From NCBI GenBank assembly GCA_025999315.1, contig BNXD01000016.1, forward strand, positions 1 to 30,912: a DNA stretch of 30,912 nucleotides. Direction: 5' to 3'. The notes beneath the pieces were generated by a model. It was not told where the DNA came from, ran no database searches, and saw only the letters and a program-made list of their open reading frames with translations. Source of the DNA: Bacteroidia bacterium (GTDB taxonomy: Bacteria; Bacteroidota; Bacteroidia; Bacteroidales; Rikenellaceae). This document shows positions 16,203 through 24,918 of the stretch, one piece after another (position 1 is the stretch's first letter; every line of letters begins with the position of its first letter). Both the position numbers and the translations under genes were made by a program.

Positions 16203-17405
16203 ATGGCCGACTATCAGCTTGAAGAGGTGATCACGCGAGCACAGAAGAGGGCGTTTCGCACTCTGCCGCGCAGGATTTACAAAGACAACCCGAGTTGGGT
16301 TCACCCGTTGGACAGCGACATCGAGGCGCCGTTCGATCCCCGGCGCAACGAGCTTTTCGACGGCGGAGAGGCCATACGCTGGATCGTGCGCGACGGGCGC
16401 GGAGAGGTTGTGGGCCGTCTGGCGGCGTTCTACAACCGGGAGACGGCCGTCAAGGACAACGACCAGCCTACGGGCGGGGTGGGGTTTTTCGAGTCGGTGG
16501 ACGATCAACAGGTGGCCGGGCTGATGTTCGACGCGGCGCGCGAGTGGCTCGCCGCCAGGGGGATGGAGGCGATGGACGGGCCCATAAACTTCGGCGACCG
16601 CGACAGCTGGTGGGGCCTGCTGATCGAGGGATTCGAGTTTCAGCCGCTGTACCTGAATCCCTACAACCCTCCATATTACAGGACGCTGTTCGAGAATTAC
16701 GGTTTTCAGAACTACTTCAACCAGTACACCTACGACCGGCGTTTCGAGACGGGCGGGTTCAGCCCGTCGGTCTACGAGAGGGTCAAACGCCTCGAGGAGA
16801 CCCCCGGCTACCGCTTCGAGCATATCCGCATGCGCGATCTGAAACAGGTGGCCGAGAACTTCCGCACCATATACAACAAAGCCTGGGCCAAGTTCTCGGG
16901 GGTCAAACCTATGGACAGCGAGCACGCCCAAAAGTTGCTGGGCACGCTGAAGCCCATCATCGACCCGCGACTGATCTATTTTGCCTATTTCGACGACCAG
17001 CCTATCGGGTTTTTCATCCAGGTACCCGACCTGAACCGCGTGATCGGGCGTTTCCGCGGCAGGTTTCATCTTGTGAACAAGCTGCGTCTGTGGCTGATGC
17101 TGCACCTGACCTCCAGGGCCGACCGCATCTTTGCCGTCATCTTCGCCGTAACGCCCGAATTTCAGGGCAAGGGCATCGAAACGGGCATGATGAACGCCTA
17201 CGAGAAGATGGTCCGCTCGGGCAAACTCAAGTACAAGTCGCTGGAGCTGGCGTGGATAGGCGATTTCAACCCGGTGATGATGCGCATGTGCGAACAGTAT
17301 GTCTGCGCCTCCCGGCACAAGGTGCACGCCACATACCGCTATCTCTTCGATCGGGAGAAGGAGTTTCACCGCTGCCCGCGCATGGGGGTCAAGCGCAGCG
17401 AATAG
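16203..17405 (+). CDS. GNAT-fold acyltransferase-like protein (double-domain)
   Basis: This 400-residue cytoplasmic protein belongs to a GNAT-related family common in Bacteroidetes. The N-terminal half contains AFRTLPRRIYKDNPSWVHPL and a GGVGFFESVDDQQVAGLMFD block. The C-terminal half has the clearer acyl-CoA loop signature TPEFQGKGIETGMMNAYEKM near 319-338, followed by LELAWIGDFNPVMMRMCEQ. It may be two GNAT-like folds, one degenerate. The physiological substrate is unknown. The gene stands alone between repeat C and the EF-G2 gene, which has its own promoter 95 bp downstream. Confidence 0.75.
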   Translation: MADYQLEEVITRAQKRAFRTLPRRIYKDNPSWVHPLDSDIEAPFDPRRNELFDGGEAIRWIVRDGRGEVVGRLAAFYNRETAVKDNDQPTGGVGFFESVDDQQVAGLMFDAAREWLAARGMEAMDGPINFGDRDSWWGLLIEGFEFQPLYLNPYNPPYYRTLFENYGFQNYFNQYTYDRRFETGGFSPSVYERVKRLEETPGYRFEHIRMRDLKQVAENFRTIYNKAWAKFSGVKPMDSEHAQKLLGTLKPIIDPRLIYFAYFDDQPIGFFIQVPDLNRVIGRFRGRFHLVNKLRLWLMLHLTSRADRIFAVIFAVTPEFQGKGIETGMMNAYEKMVRSGKLKYKSLELAWIGDFNPVMMRMCEQYVCASRHKVHATYRYLFDREKEFHRCPRMGVKRSE

Positions 17406-17426
17406 ACTATTTTTCTGTGGGCGAAA

Positions 17427-17458
17427 TTTGGAAAATCAGATTTCTTTCTCTAATTTTA
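17427..17458 (+). promoter_or_regulatory. EF-G2 promoter
   Basis: TTTG at 17427-17430, a 20-nt spacer and TAATTTTA at 17451-17458 match the Bacteroidetes promoter except for the last base of the -7 element. The predicted start near 17465 leaves a leader of about 35 nt. Confidence 0.55.
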
Positions 17459-17499
17459 TTAGTTGAAGTGCCTATCTGAAAATCTCAAAAATATCGACC

Positions 17500-19656
17500 A
17501 TGAAAAACTATCAAACGAGCGACATCAAGAACATTGTTCTGATCGGAGCCTCGGGCTCCGGTAAAACCACCATTGCCGAAGCGATGGCCTACGAAGGTAA
17601 GGTCATCGAGCGCAGGGGCAGCGTGGAGGCGGACAACACCCTGTCGGACAACACCGAGCTGGAGCACATCTATCATCGCTCGATCTTTCCGACCATCCTC
17701 TTCACCGAGTTCATGGATCGCAAGTTGAACATCATAGACACGCCGGGGTCGGACGACTTCTGCGGCGGGCTGTTCGCGGCTTTCAAGGTGGCCGACGTGG
17801 GGGTGATGCTCTTCAACGCCCAGAACGGTTTCGAGGTGGGCTCGGAGATACAGTCGCGTTATGCCGAGCAGTTGCAGAAGCCCATCATCGCCCTGGTCAA
17901 CCAGCTCGACCACGAAAAGGCTTCCTGGGAGTCGACCCTCGAGTCGATCGTCGCCTCGTCGAGGGTCAAACCGATCGTGGTGCAATATCCGGTCAATCCC
18001 GGGCCGTCGTTCGACTGCTTTGTCGATGTGCTGATGATGAAGATGTATCGTTTCAAGGGCGATGCGGGCATCAGGGAGGACCTGGATATCCCAGACAGCG
18101 AAAAGGCGCGCGCCGAGGAGCTGCACCAGGCGCTGGTCGAGGCCGCCGCCGAGAATGACGAGGCCCTCATGGAGCTCTATTTTGACAAGGGGACCCTCAC
18201 CCAGGACGAGATGCGTTCGGGGTTGAAGCTCGGCCTGGCGCGTCGCAGCCTGATGCCGGTCTTCTGCGCATCGGCACGCAAGGATATTGGCACCAAACGC
18301 CTGATGGAGTTCATCATCAACGTCGCTCCCGGTCCCAAAACCGCCCCTGCCTTCACTACGGTGGAGGACGGCCAGGTGGAGGCCGACGTCAAAGGCCCCA
18401 TTGCGCTGTTCGTCTTCAAGAGCGCCGTCGAGCAGCACCTGGGCGAGGTGAGCTACTTCCGCGTCATACGCGGCAAGGTGACCGAAGGGATGGAGCTGCT
18501 CAACACCCGCACCGGCAACCGCGAGAAGATCAGTCAGCTGTTTGCCGTGGCGGGCAAAAACCGCGTCAAGGTGACCGAGATGGAGGCCGGCGACATCGGC
18601 TGCACCGTCAAGCTCAAGGGGGTGCGCACCAGCGACACCCTGTGCGTCTCCTCCTCGCCGGTGACCATCACCCCGATACAGTTCCCCGAGCCGCGCTATC
18701 GCTGCGCGATCAAGGCTGTCAAGAGCGCCGACGACGAGAAGCTGGGCGAGGCGTTGAACCGCGCCAAAATGGAGGATCCGACGATCCTTGTCGACTACTC
18801 CAAAGAGCTCAAACAGACCATCCTGCAGGGCCAGGGCGAGCACCATATCAATATCCTCAAGTGGCAGCTGAACAACCTGAACAAGATCGAGGTCGAGTTG
18901 ATGGCTCCGCGCATACCCTATCGCGAGACGATCACCAAGGTGGCCGGGGCCGACTATCGCCACAAGAAACAGTCGGGCGGCGCGGGTCAGTTCGGCGAGG
19001 TGCATCTGGTCATCGAGCCCTATCTGGAGGGGATGCCCGAGCCGTCGAAATACAAGTTCGACGGGCACGAGCTGGTGGTCAACGCCAAAAACAAAGAGGA
19101 ATATCCGCTCGAGTGGGGAGGTCTGCTGCAGTTCTACAGCGCCGTGGTCGGAGGATCGATCGACGCGAGGTTCATGCCCGCCATCCTGAAGGGCGTCATG
19201 GAGAAGATGACCGAAGGGCCGCTGACGGGCTCATACGCCCGCGACATCCGCGTGGTGGTCTACGACGGCAAGATGCACCCGGTCGACTCGAACGAAATAT
19301 CGTTCAAGCTCGCCGGCCGCAACGCTTTCAAGGAGGCCTTCAAAAAGGCCGGGCCCAAGATCATGGAGCCCATCTACAGCGTCGAGGTGCTGGTGCCGTC
19401 GGACAAGATGGGCGATGTGATGAGCGATCTGCAGAACCGTCGCGCCATGATCGAAGGCATGATCTCGGACAAGGGTTTCGACCGCCTGACCGCGCGCGTA
19501 CCCCTGTCGGAGCTCTACCGCTACTCGACCACCCTCAGTTCGCTGACCAACGGAAGGGCCACCTACTCAATGCGTTTCGCGTCGTACGAGCAGGTGCCCG
19601 CCGAGGTGCAGGACAAACTGCTGAAGGCCTACACCGAAGAGGAGAAGGAAGATTAG
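17500..19656 (+). CDS. fusA2: EF-G paralogue EF-G2 with degenerate GTPase site
   Basis: This 718-residue protein has all EF-G domains, including the characteristic late blocks DYRHKKQSGGAGQFGEVHL, EWGGLLQFYSAVVGGSIDAR and GPLTGSYARDIRVVVYDG. The G domain is altered. The P-loop is GASGSGKTT (16-24), the switch I RGITI is replaced by RSIFPT (60-65), and DTPGH is DTPGS (80-84), losing the catalytic His. The NKxD motif is NQLD (134-137). This matches the Bacteroidetes EF-G2 clade, in which the Bacteroides thetaiotaomicron protein has been reported to translocate without GTP hydrolysis and to matter under carbon starvation and gut colonisation. That role is inferred here. It is a single gene ending at a strong terminator. 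Confidence 0.93.
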   Translation: MKNYQTSDIKNIVLIGASGSGKTTIAEAMAYEGKVIERRGSVEADNTLSDNTELEHIYHRSIFPTILFTEFMDRKLNIIDTPGSDDFCGGLFAAFKVADVGVMLFNAQNGFEVGSEIQSRYAEQLQKPIIALVNQLDHEKASWESTLESIVASSRVKPIVVQYPVNPGPSFDCFVDVLMMKMYRFKGDAGIREDLDIPDSEKARAEELHQALVEAAAENDEALMELYFDKGTLTQDEMRSGLKLGLARRSLMPVFCASARKDIGTKRLMEFIINVAPGPKTAPAFTTVEDGQVEADVKGPIALFVFKSAVEQHLGEVSYFRVIRGKVTEGMELLNTRTGNREKISQLFAVAGKNRVKVTEMEAGDIGCTVKLKGVRTSDTLCVSSSPVTITPIQFPEPRYRCAIKAVKSADDEKLGEALNRAKMEDPTILVDYSKELKQTILQGQGEHHINILKWQLNNLNKIEVELMAPRIPYRETITKVAGADYRHKKQSGGAGQFGEVHLVIEPYLEGMPEPSKYKFDGHELVVNAKNKEEYPLEWGGLLQFYSAVVGGSIDARFMPAILKGVMEKMTEGPLTGSYARDIRVVVYDGKMHPVDSNEISFKLAGRNAFKEAFKKAGPKIMEPIYSVEVLVPSDKMGDVMSDLQNRRAMIEGMISDKGFDRLTARVPLSELYRYSTTLSSLTNGRATYSMRFASYEQVPAEVQDKLLKAYTEEEKED

Positions 19657-19762
19657 GCAGGGTTGCCCTGATTTTGCGGACGCAGGCAGGACGTATTTGG
19701 ATACGGTTGCGGCCGAAATTTAAGGATATTACATACGCCGGCCCTTTACCAGGGCGAAACAT

Positions 19763-19804
19763 AAAAAGCCGAGCCAGGAAAACACTTTCCTGGCTCGGCT
19801 TTTT
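19763..19804. terminator. Bidirectional terminator between EF-G2 and the convergent gene
   Basis: A perfect 19-bp stem AAAAAGCCGAGCCAGGAAA/TTTCCTGGCTCGGCTTTTT with an ACAC loop has T-runs on both strands. The stem ends 14 bp before the convergent gene's stop at 19819. Confidence 0.9.
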
Positions 19805-19818
19805 ATTGACAACAACTC

Positions 19819-20322
19819 TTACTTGCCCTCGAAGAGCAGGATGTCGGTGATCGGGAGGTAGTAGTGGGGCACGAACTCCTGTGCCTGGGCGATGGCGAAT
19901 CCGCTCTTTGGGGCGCGGTAGACGATGGCGATGACGCCTTCCGATTCGTGTTCGGGCAAGGCTTCCAGCGCGGCAAAGTCGCCCCGGGTGAGACAGTCGA
20001 CCACCTTGTCGCGCGAGGCGAAATCGAAACCGCGCCGGGTGCGACGAAGACGCTCGCCACTCGGCTTGTGATACGGCGAACCTTTGTGCATCAGGCAGAA
20101 AACGGTCATCGAAAGGCCCGTTACACCCACCAGGATGCCCGCCACAAGCAACTTGTTCGACAGGTCGGTGTTGCCCTTGACCGTTTGGCCGTAAGCCACA
20201 ACGATCAGGGCAATGCCTGCCAGCAGAATGAGTATCTGAATTATGGGATTCTTTTTGCGGGGTATGATATTTCCGCCGCCGATGTTATAAATCTCATCGG
20301 CAATTGCTTTATAATCTGACAT
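19819..20322 (-). CDS. Hypothetical two-helix membrane protein
   Basis: This 167-residue protein of unknown family starts at ATG 20322. A soluble N-terminus (MSDYKAIADEIYNIGGGNII) precedes two adjacent membrane helices (IIQILILLAGIALIVVAYG and LLVAGILVGVTGLSMTVFCLM). A basic linker RLRRTRRGF follows, then a cytosolic or periplasmic C-terminal domain of about 75 residues containing FAIAQAQEFVPHYYLPITDI. The layout suggests a small sensor or modulator, but nothing visible fixes a function. Codon use resembles neighbours. It ends at the shared terminator and stands alone. It is likely a genuine gene because the frame has a sensible topology and start. Confidence 0.75.
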   Translation of the reverse strand: MSDYKAIADEIYNIGGGNIIPRKKNPIIQILILLAGIALIVVAYGQTVKGNTDLSNKLLVAGILVGVTGLSMTVFCLMHKGSPYHKPSGERLRRTRRGFDFASRDKVVDCLTRGDFAALEALPEHESEGVIAIVYRAPKSGFAIAQAQEFVPHYYLPITDILLFEGK

Positions 20323-20619
20323 GACGATAGTTTTATGTTGATTGACAATATGCTATGCTGCCGGTTGGGATATGACGGCAGACGACATTGCGCACAGGCA
20401 CGGCTTCGCGGTCGTGGGCAACGTCAAAAGATGAGTGAGTTGGGAGAGATAGATATGGGGCTTGTTCACATAGATCGGCACACCCGCCTTCAACACTGTT
20501 GTGGCCTCTGTCTTCGTTGCTTCCCCTCGAAATACCCACCGGTATTACTTCGACAAAGCGCCTTGACAGCAATCCTCAACAGCATTAAATCCGAATATCC
20601 CAATTTATGTGAACACGCC
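20323..20619. other. Intergenic region without a recognisable gene
   Basis: Short frames cross this stretch on both strands but none has a start, composition or motif that looks genuine, and base composition is more mixed than in neighbouring genes. It may contain an eroded gene. No terminator or repeat-family block was seen. Confidence 0.4.
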
Positions 20620-21021
20620 CTAAATGATGAGCCGTCTGAGGGTCAGCACGTAGTAGTCGGCGCTGCGCCCGGGGACGGAGAGGGGAAAGGGCTGATATTT
20701 TTGCGGTCCGGCAAATATGCGGGGCGGCGTGCCGATGGCCGCGGCGCGGCAGAAGGCCAACGTTGAAGCGCCGCCCGGAGCATTGCGCTCGATAACCCTC
20801 ACCGGGCACGAGCCTGTCGAGCTCCCGGCCACGATCTCGAAGAGCGCCGCCTCGCAAGGGATATGATCGAGCAGAACGCTCTCACTGCACTGGTTCTGTT
20901 GTCGTTGCGCCCCGGAATATACCTGTCCGGCCACAACGGCGCCCGCCTCCACCCACAGGATAAAGGCGAGGGCCGCTGCCAGGCCGACAAAGAGTTTTTT
21001 TATGGCGTTTCCGGTTCGCAT
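20620..21021 (-). CDS. Hypothetical small exported or membrane-anchored protein
   Basis: The 133-residue product begins MRTGNAIKKLFVGLAAALAF and continues through a hydrophobic stretch to AGAVVAGQVYSG, a signal peptide or N-terminal anchor. The remainder is soluble with four cysteines (QCSES, IPCEA, GSCPVR, AFCRAA), which could form disulfides outside the cytoplasm. No family was recognised. A plausible promoter lies upstream. It could be a divergent or eroded member of a larger secreted family. The start at ATG 21021 is supported by the signal sequence. Confidence 0.6.
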   Translation of the reverse strand: MRTGNAIKKLFVGLAAALAFILWVEAGAVVAGQVYSGAQRQQNQCSESVLLDHIPCEAALFEIVAGSSTGSCPVRVIERNAPGGASTLAFCRAAAIGTPPRIFAGPQKYQPFPLSVPGRSADYYVLTLRRLII

Positions 21022-21056
21022 GGTTCCGACATTATCGACACATATAAAACGTCAGA

Positions 21057-21089
21057 CGAAGATAGTTTATTTTCCACTTTCCTGCCAAA
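21057..21089 (-). promoter_or_regulatory. Possible promoter for the small exported protein gene
   Basis: On the minus strand TTTG (21089-21086), a 21-nt spacer and TATCTTCG (21064-21057) resemble the Bacteroidetes consensus, with one base off in the -7 element and a spacer one or two bases longer than usual. Confidence 0.35.
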
Positions 21090-21130
21090 AAGCCGCGAAA
21101 GAAAAAACGCTTTGATGATCCTCCTGTTGA

Positions 21131-21182
21131 TTTTGCCATTTTGACAGGCAAAACTGCCGGGCGAGGGAGGGGAGTCGAAAAC
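21131..21182. repeat. Fragment related to the hairpin block of element A
   Basis: TTTTGACAGGCAAAACTGC and CGGGCGAGGGA...GAGTCGAAAACAG recur here and at 6880-6960, with the parts in a different order and orientation. It appears to be a rearranged scrap of the dispersed repeat family, next to the transporter terminator. Confidence 0.5.
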
Positions 21183-21214
21183 AGAATCAGGGCGTGTTAA
21201 CACGCCCTGATTCT
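21183..21214. terminator. Terminator downstream of the hexuronate transporter gene
   Basis: A perfect 32-nt palindrome, AGAATCAGGGCGTGTT followed by its complement, has AT-rich flanks (TTCTTTAATC on one side). It lies about 39 bp past the transporter stop on the minus strand. Confidence 0.7.
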
Positions 21215-21252
21215 TTAATCGACTCGAATTACCACTCCCGAAAAAATATGCG

Positions 21253-22707
21253 CTACTCCACCGTGATGATCTTATACTTGGGCACAAGACTTTTCATGAT
21301 GCACCAGCCGATGAGGTAAGCCACGGCGCAGATGGAGAAGATGATGAAATAGCCGGCCTCGATGCCGCGGAAGCCCATGAAGGTCATATCGGTACGGGCT
21401 GCGTGGTCGAAGAGCACTCCCGAGCTTTTGTTGATCAGAAAAGAACTGACGCCTCCGGCCATGCCTCCGATACCGGTAACGGTGGCCACGGCCGATCGGG
21501 GAAACATGTCGCCTACGGTCGAGAAGATGTTGGCCGACCACGCCTGGTGGGCGGCTCCGGCGATGCCGATGATGACGACCGGAAACCAGTAGGAGATGTG
21601 TCCGAGCGGTTGGGCCAGCAGGGCCAGCAACGGGAAAAAGGCGAAGATCAGCATGGCCCGCATACGTCCGGCATAAGGGTTCATGCCCTTGCGGCTGATG
21701 AACCACGAGGGCAGCCAGCCTCCGACGATGGCCAGCAGGGTGATGGCGTAGAGCACGAAGATGGCCAGCTGGCTCTTGGGATCGGACGATTTGAGCCCGT
21801 AGACCGAGCTGAGATAGGCCGGGGTCCAGAAGAGAAAGAACCACCACACCCCGTCGGTCATGAATTTGCCAGCCACGAAGGCCCATGTCTGGCGAAAGGT
21901 GAAACACTGCCTGAACGAGAGTTTCTTCGGGGTTCCTTCGCCATCGGGCGTCTGTTGCACGATGCGATCGGTCTGCTCGTCCTGCTGGATATAGGTCAGC
22001 TCGGCGTCGTTGACACGGGGGTGTCGGTCGGGTTTTTTGTAGACGAAGGTCCACAACCCCATCCAGACGAAACCCAGCGCGCCGATGATGATAAAGGCGG
22101 CCTCCCAGCCCCAGTATTTGGCGATCACGGGTATGGTTACCGGAGCGGCCAGCGCACCCACCGTGGCTCCGGCGTTGAAGATGCTGGTGGCCAGCGCCCG
22201 GTCCTTTTTGGGGAAGTATTCGGCCGTGGCCTTGATGGCGGCGGGGAAGTTGCCGCTCTCGCCGATTGCCAGCACCAGCCGCGCGAAGATGAACAGCGTA
22301 ACACTGATGTTCACTATCCTGGCTACCATAGCGGTGTTGCTCACCGCGGCCAGGGCTTCGGCGCTGTCGGCCCCGACCCACCACTCGGTGGCCACCCCGC
22401 ACAGGGCATGGAGACATGCTCCTCCCGACCAGATGCCGATGGCCCACAGAAAGCCTTTTTTGGTGTCCAGCCAGTCGACAAAACGTCCGGCGAAGAGCAT
22501 GCCCACGGCGTAGAAGATCGAGAAGAGCGAGGTGATGGTCCCGTAGTGGCTGTTGGTCCAGTGAAACTCGGGTGCGATGAAGTCCATCCACGTGAGCGAG
22601 AGCACCTGCCTGTCGAGGTAGTTGATCGTGGTAGCAAAAAAGAGCATCGCGCAGATCATCCAGCGATAGTTGCTCATCGTTTGGCGGGGTAGAGGTCGGT
22701 TTGGCAT
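21253..22707 (-). CDS. exuT: MFS hexuronate transporter, ExuT-like
   Basis: This inner-membrane proton symporter has about 12 helices and 484 residues from the ATG at 22707 (MPNRPLPRQTMSNYRW). The start MSNYRWMICAMLFFATTINYLDRQVLSL and GESGNFPAAIKATAEYFPKKDRALATSIFNAGATVG are typical of the anion:cation symporter group containing ExuT, which imports galacturonate and glucuronate. Later blocks are AYLSSVYGLKSSDPK and DMFPRSAVATVTGIGGMAGG. An in-frame ATG at 22740 exists only because the repeat end encodes it (MHNNL), and MSNYRW at 22677 is another possible start. Proximity to uxaA and uxaB supports hexuronate as substrate. Repeat D begins 24 bp upstream. Confidence 0.85.
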   Translation of the reverse strand: MPNRPLPRQTMSNYRWMICAMLFFATTINYLDRQVLSLTWMDFIAPEFHWTNSHYGTITSLFSIFYAVGMLFAGRFVDWLDTKKGFLWAIGIWSGGACLHALCGVATEWWVGADSAEALAAVSNTAMVARIVNISVTLFIFARLVLAIGESGNFPAAIKATAEYFPKKDRALATSIFNAGATVGALAAPVTIPVIAKYWGWEAAFIIIGALGFVWMGLWTFVYKKPDRHPRVNDAELTYIQQDEQTDRIVQQTPDGEGTPKKLSFRQCFTFRQTWAFVAGKFMTDGVWWFFLFWTPAYLSSVYGLKSSDPKSQLAIFVLYAITLLAIVGGWLPSWFISRKGMNPYAGRMRAMLIFAFFPLLALLAQPLGHISYWFPVVIIGIAGAAHQAWSANIFSTVGDMFPRSAVATVTGIGGMAGGVSSFLINKSSGVLFDHAARTDMTFMGFRGIEAGYFIIFSICAVAYLIGWCIMKSLVPKYKIITVE

Positions 22708-22731
22708 GATTGTATTTGATTGTTTTAAATT

Positions 22732-23387
22732 GTTGTGCATTTATAAGGTTGGTTAAAATCGTCATCTCGAGCGAAGAGTTGGCTAAGTCAAGGCGGCCCG
22801 CAGACGGCGGAGGCTGCCTTGTGGACATTGATCCCGATGCCGTAAGGCGAGGGCGCACCGGACAAAGGGTTGCAGCCCTCCGCTGGGGGCGGCTGCGGGC
22901 TGCCGGCCTCTCCGAGGCCGAAAAACAGATAGTGTTTTGCCATAAACCTTAAGTTTAGCCGCTGTCCAAAGTCTACCGAGCCCGCTGCGCGCGGGGCTGT
23001 TCTTTTTGCCGCCAAACGATGCCAAGCCGAGCGCCATCCGAGCCCAGCTCGGAAATGGCCGAGGCGCGAATCGACGAACGAAGCGAGAGCAGAGACTGCT
23101 TGCGGGCTATGCCTCGCAAGGAGGAGAACCGAGCAGCGTTGCGAGGGCCGCAGACCGCTTGCGGGCTACGGCCGAGGTAGCGCGAGGAAGGCGGGCGTCT
23201 CTCTGCTCGCCAACTTCGCGGGCGTTCCTTTGCCCGCCAACTTCGGAGTAAGGCGGGCGTCTCTTTGCGAGCCAACAAGTAACAAACGCCCAGCGCAGCG
23301 GCTGAACTCACACCTAAAAAACGCAAAAACAAACGGTATATTCCTTAACAAAATGATGCTTTTTAACCAACCTCTTAAATACACAAC
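22732..23387 (-). repeat. Composite intergenic element D+G, 656 bp, with inverted ends
   Basis: The left end GTTGTGCATTTATAAGGTTGGTTAAAA (22732-22758) and the inverted right end (23361-23387) agree at about 24 of 27 positions. The part 22732-22990 is the inverse of element C, with hairpin 1 as CGGCCTC-TCC-GAGGCCG at 22904-22920. The part 23271-23387 matches the right end of element F. The middle (23000-23270) is GC-rich with local direct repeats (AAGGCGGGCGTCTCT twice, GCTTGCGGGCTA twice). It fills the gap between the transporter and uxaA, and I see no transposase or other gene in it. Confidence 0.75.
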
Positions 23388-23412
23388 GGTTTTGTTTTAT
23401 CGCGGTGAGAAT

Positions 23413-24903
23413 CTACAGCGTTACCCCGGTTTTGAAGATGGCGATCTGGCGGAAGCCGTTTTTTTCGTGGTTGACTTCCCGGCCGCTCGCCACCTCGACC
23501 ACCAGCGCGACGAATCTCTGCAGGCACTGCTGCCAGCTCTCGCCGTCGAGCAGCGTCCCGGCGTCGAAGTCGATCCAGTGGGGTTTGCTGCGCGCGAGGG
23601 GCGAGGAGGTCGAGATTTTCATCGTTGGGACCATCGTCCCGAACGGCGTGCCGCGTCCGGTGGTGAAGAGCACCATCTGGCACCCCGCCGCAGCCAGAGC
23701 CGTCGCCGCCACCAGATCGTTGCCCGGCGCGCCGAGCAGGCTCAGCCCGCGGATACGCAGCCGGTCGCCATAGGCGAGCACATCCTCCACCGTCGCGCTG
23801 CCGCACTTCCGGGTGCAGCCCAGCGACTTCTCCTCGAGCGTCGAGATGCCGCCCGCCTTGTTGCCCGGCGAGGGATTCTCGTAGACGGGCTGGTCGTTGC
23901 GGATGAAGTACTCCTTGAAGTCGTTGATCATCCGCACCGTGGCCTCGAACGTCGCCCCATCGCGGCAACGGTTCATCAGGATGGTCTCGGCGCCGAACAT
24001 CTCGGGCACCTCGGTCAGCACGCTCGTGCCGCCGAGGGCAATGAGCAGGTCCGAAAAACGCCCCAGCAGCGGGTTGGCCGTGATGCCCGAGAAGCCGTCC
24101 GAACCGCCGCACTTGAGCCCCACCCGAAGCTCGGAGAGAGGTGTAGGGGTGCGTACATCTTCACGCGCCACCCGGTGCAGTTCGCCGAGCAGCGTCAGAG
24201 CGGCCTGCACCTCGTCGCCCTCGATCTTTTGGGTCTCGATGAAACGTATCCGCTCGGGGTCGGCATCCTGCAGCAACTCGCGCAGGGCCGAGACCTGGTT
24301 GTTCTCGCACCCCAGCCCGACGATCAACGCGCCGCCGCAGTTGGGGTGAAGCGCCATGTCGGCCAGGATGCGGCGCGTATTGTTGTGATCGTCGCCCAGT
24401 TGCGAACAGCCGTAACTGTGGGGCCAGGCGACGATGGCATCGACCCCCGGCTCGGGATCGGCCTGCCGGAAGAGGCGCGCGACGGCCTCGGCCGTGCCGT
24501 TGACGCATCCCACGGTGGGGATCACCCACAGCTCGTTGCGAATGCCCACCTCCCCGTTGCGACGGCGGTAGCCCATGAACATCGGCATCTCATCAGCCTT
24601 GTCGCGGCGACGGGCAACGGGCGAGTAGGTGTAGTCGAGCGCTCCGTCGAGGTTGGTCTTGAGGTTCTTCTCGTTGACCCAGCCTCCCCGGACGACGGGC
24701 GCCACAGTGTGCCCTATGGGGTAGCCGTACTTTATCACCTCCTCGTGCGCAGCCAGCTCCCGAAGGGCAAATTTGTGACCGGCGGGGATCGCCTCGGCTA
24801 TGGTCAGCCGCTCCCGGTCCACCTCCACCACAACTCCCGCCTCGAGCGGCTCGACGGCCACCGCGACATTATCTGCCGGGTCGATCTTTATGAATTCTGC
24901 CAT
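23413..24903 (-). CDS. uxaA: Altronate dehydratase
   Basis: UxaA dehydrates D-altronate to 2-keto-3-deoxy-D-gluconate in galacturonate catabolism and needs a divalent metal such as Fe2+. The 496-residue protein has the N-terminal SAF-like domain (about 1-75, including IPAGHKFALRELAAHEEVIKYG and GHTVAP). The large catalytic domain follows with MGYRRRNGEVGIRNELWVIPTVGC, LGCENNQVSAL and VGLKCGGSDGFSGITANPLLG. The length matches the two-domain form. ATG 24903 lies 15 bp after the stop of the truncated sulfatase frame, so the two share a transcript. The 3' end directly abuts composite element D+G. Confidence 0.95.
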   Translation of the reverse strand: MAEFIKIDPADNVAVAVEPLEAGVVVEVDRERLTIAEAIPAGHKFALRELAAHEEVIKYGYPIGHTVAPVVRGGWVNEKNLKTNLDGALDYTYSPVARRRDKADEMPMFMGYRRRNGEVGIRNELWVIPTVGCVNGTAEAVARLFRQADPEPGVDAIVAWPHSYGCSQLGDDHNNTRRILADMALHPNCGGALIVGLGCENNQVSALRELLQDADPERIRFIETQKIEGDEVQAALTLLGELHRVAREDVRTPTPLSELRVGLKCGGSDGFSGITANPLLGRFSDLLIALGGTSVLTEVPEMFGAETILMNRCRDGATFEATVRMINDFKEYFIRNDQPVYENPSPGNKAGGISTLEEKSLGCTRKCGSATVEDVLAYGDRLRIRGLSLLGAPGNDLVAATALAAAGCQMVLFTTGRGTPFGTMVPTMKISTSSPLARSKPHWIDFDAGTLLDGESWQQCLQRFVALVVEVASGREVNHEKNGFRQIAIFKTGVTL

Positions 24904-24918
24904 TTAAAGTATGATCAC

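Noticed and set aside
20333..20572. An 79-codon minus-strand frame between two small genes
   Set aside because: It shows no signal, motif or homologous block, has a composition unlike neighbours, and runs into non-coding sequence.
22710..22952. Similar short frames (...CLVDIDPDAVRRGRT...) at 22710-22952 and 15895-16164, as if a small protein family
   Set aside because: The similarity follows from the two DNA copies of the repeat. In copy E the same DNA block is read in a different frame, and conserved hairpins rather than codons are maintained.
23000..23260. Direct repeats in the middle of the composite element as a CRISPR-like array
   Set aside because: Only two imperfect copies of each unit occur, without regular spacers, and no cas genes are present.
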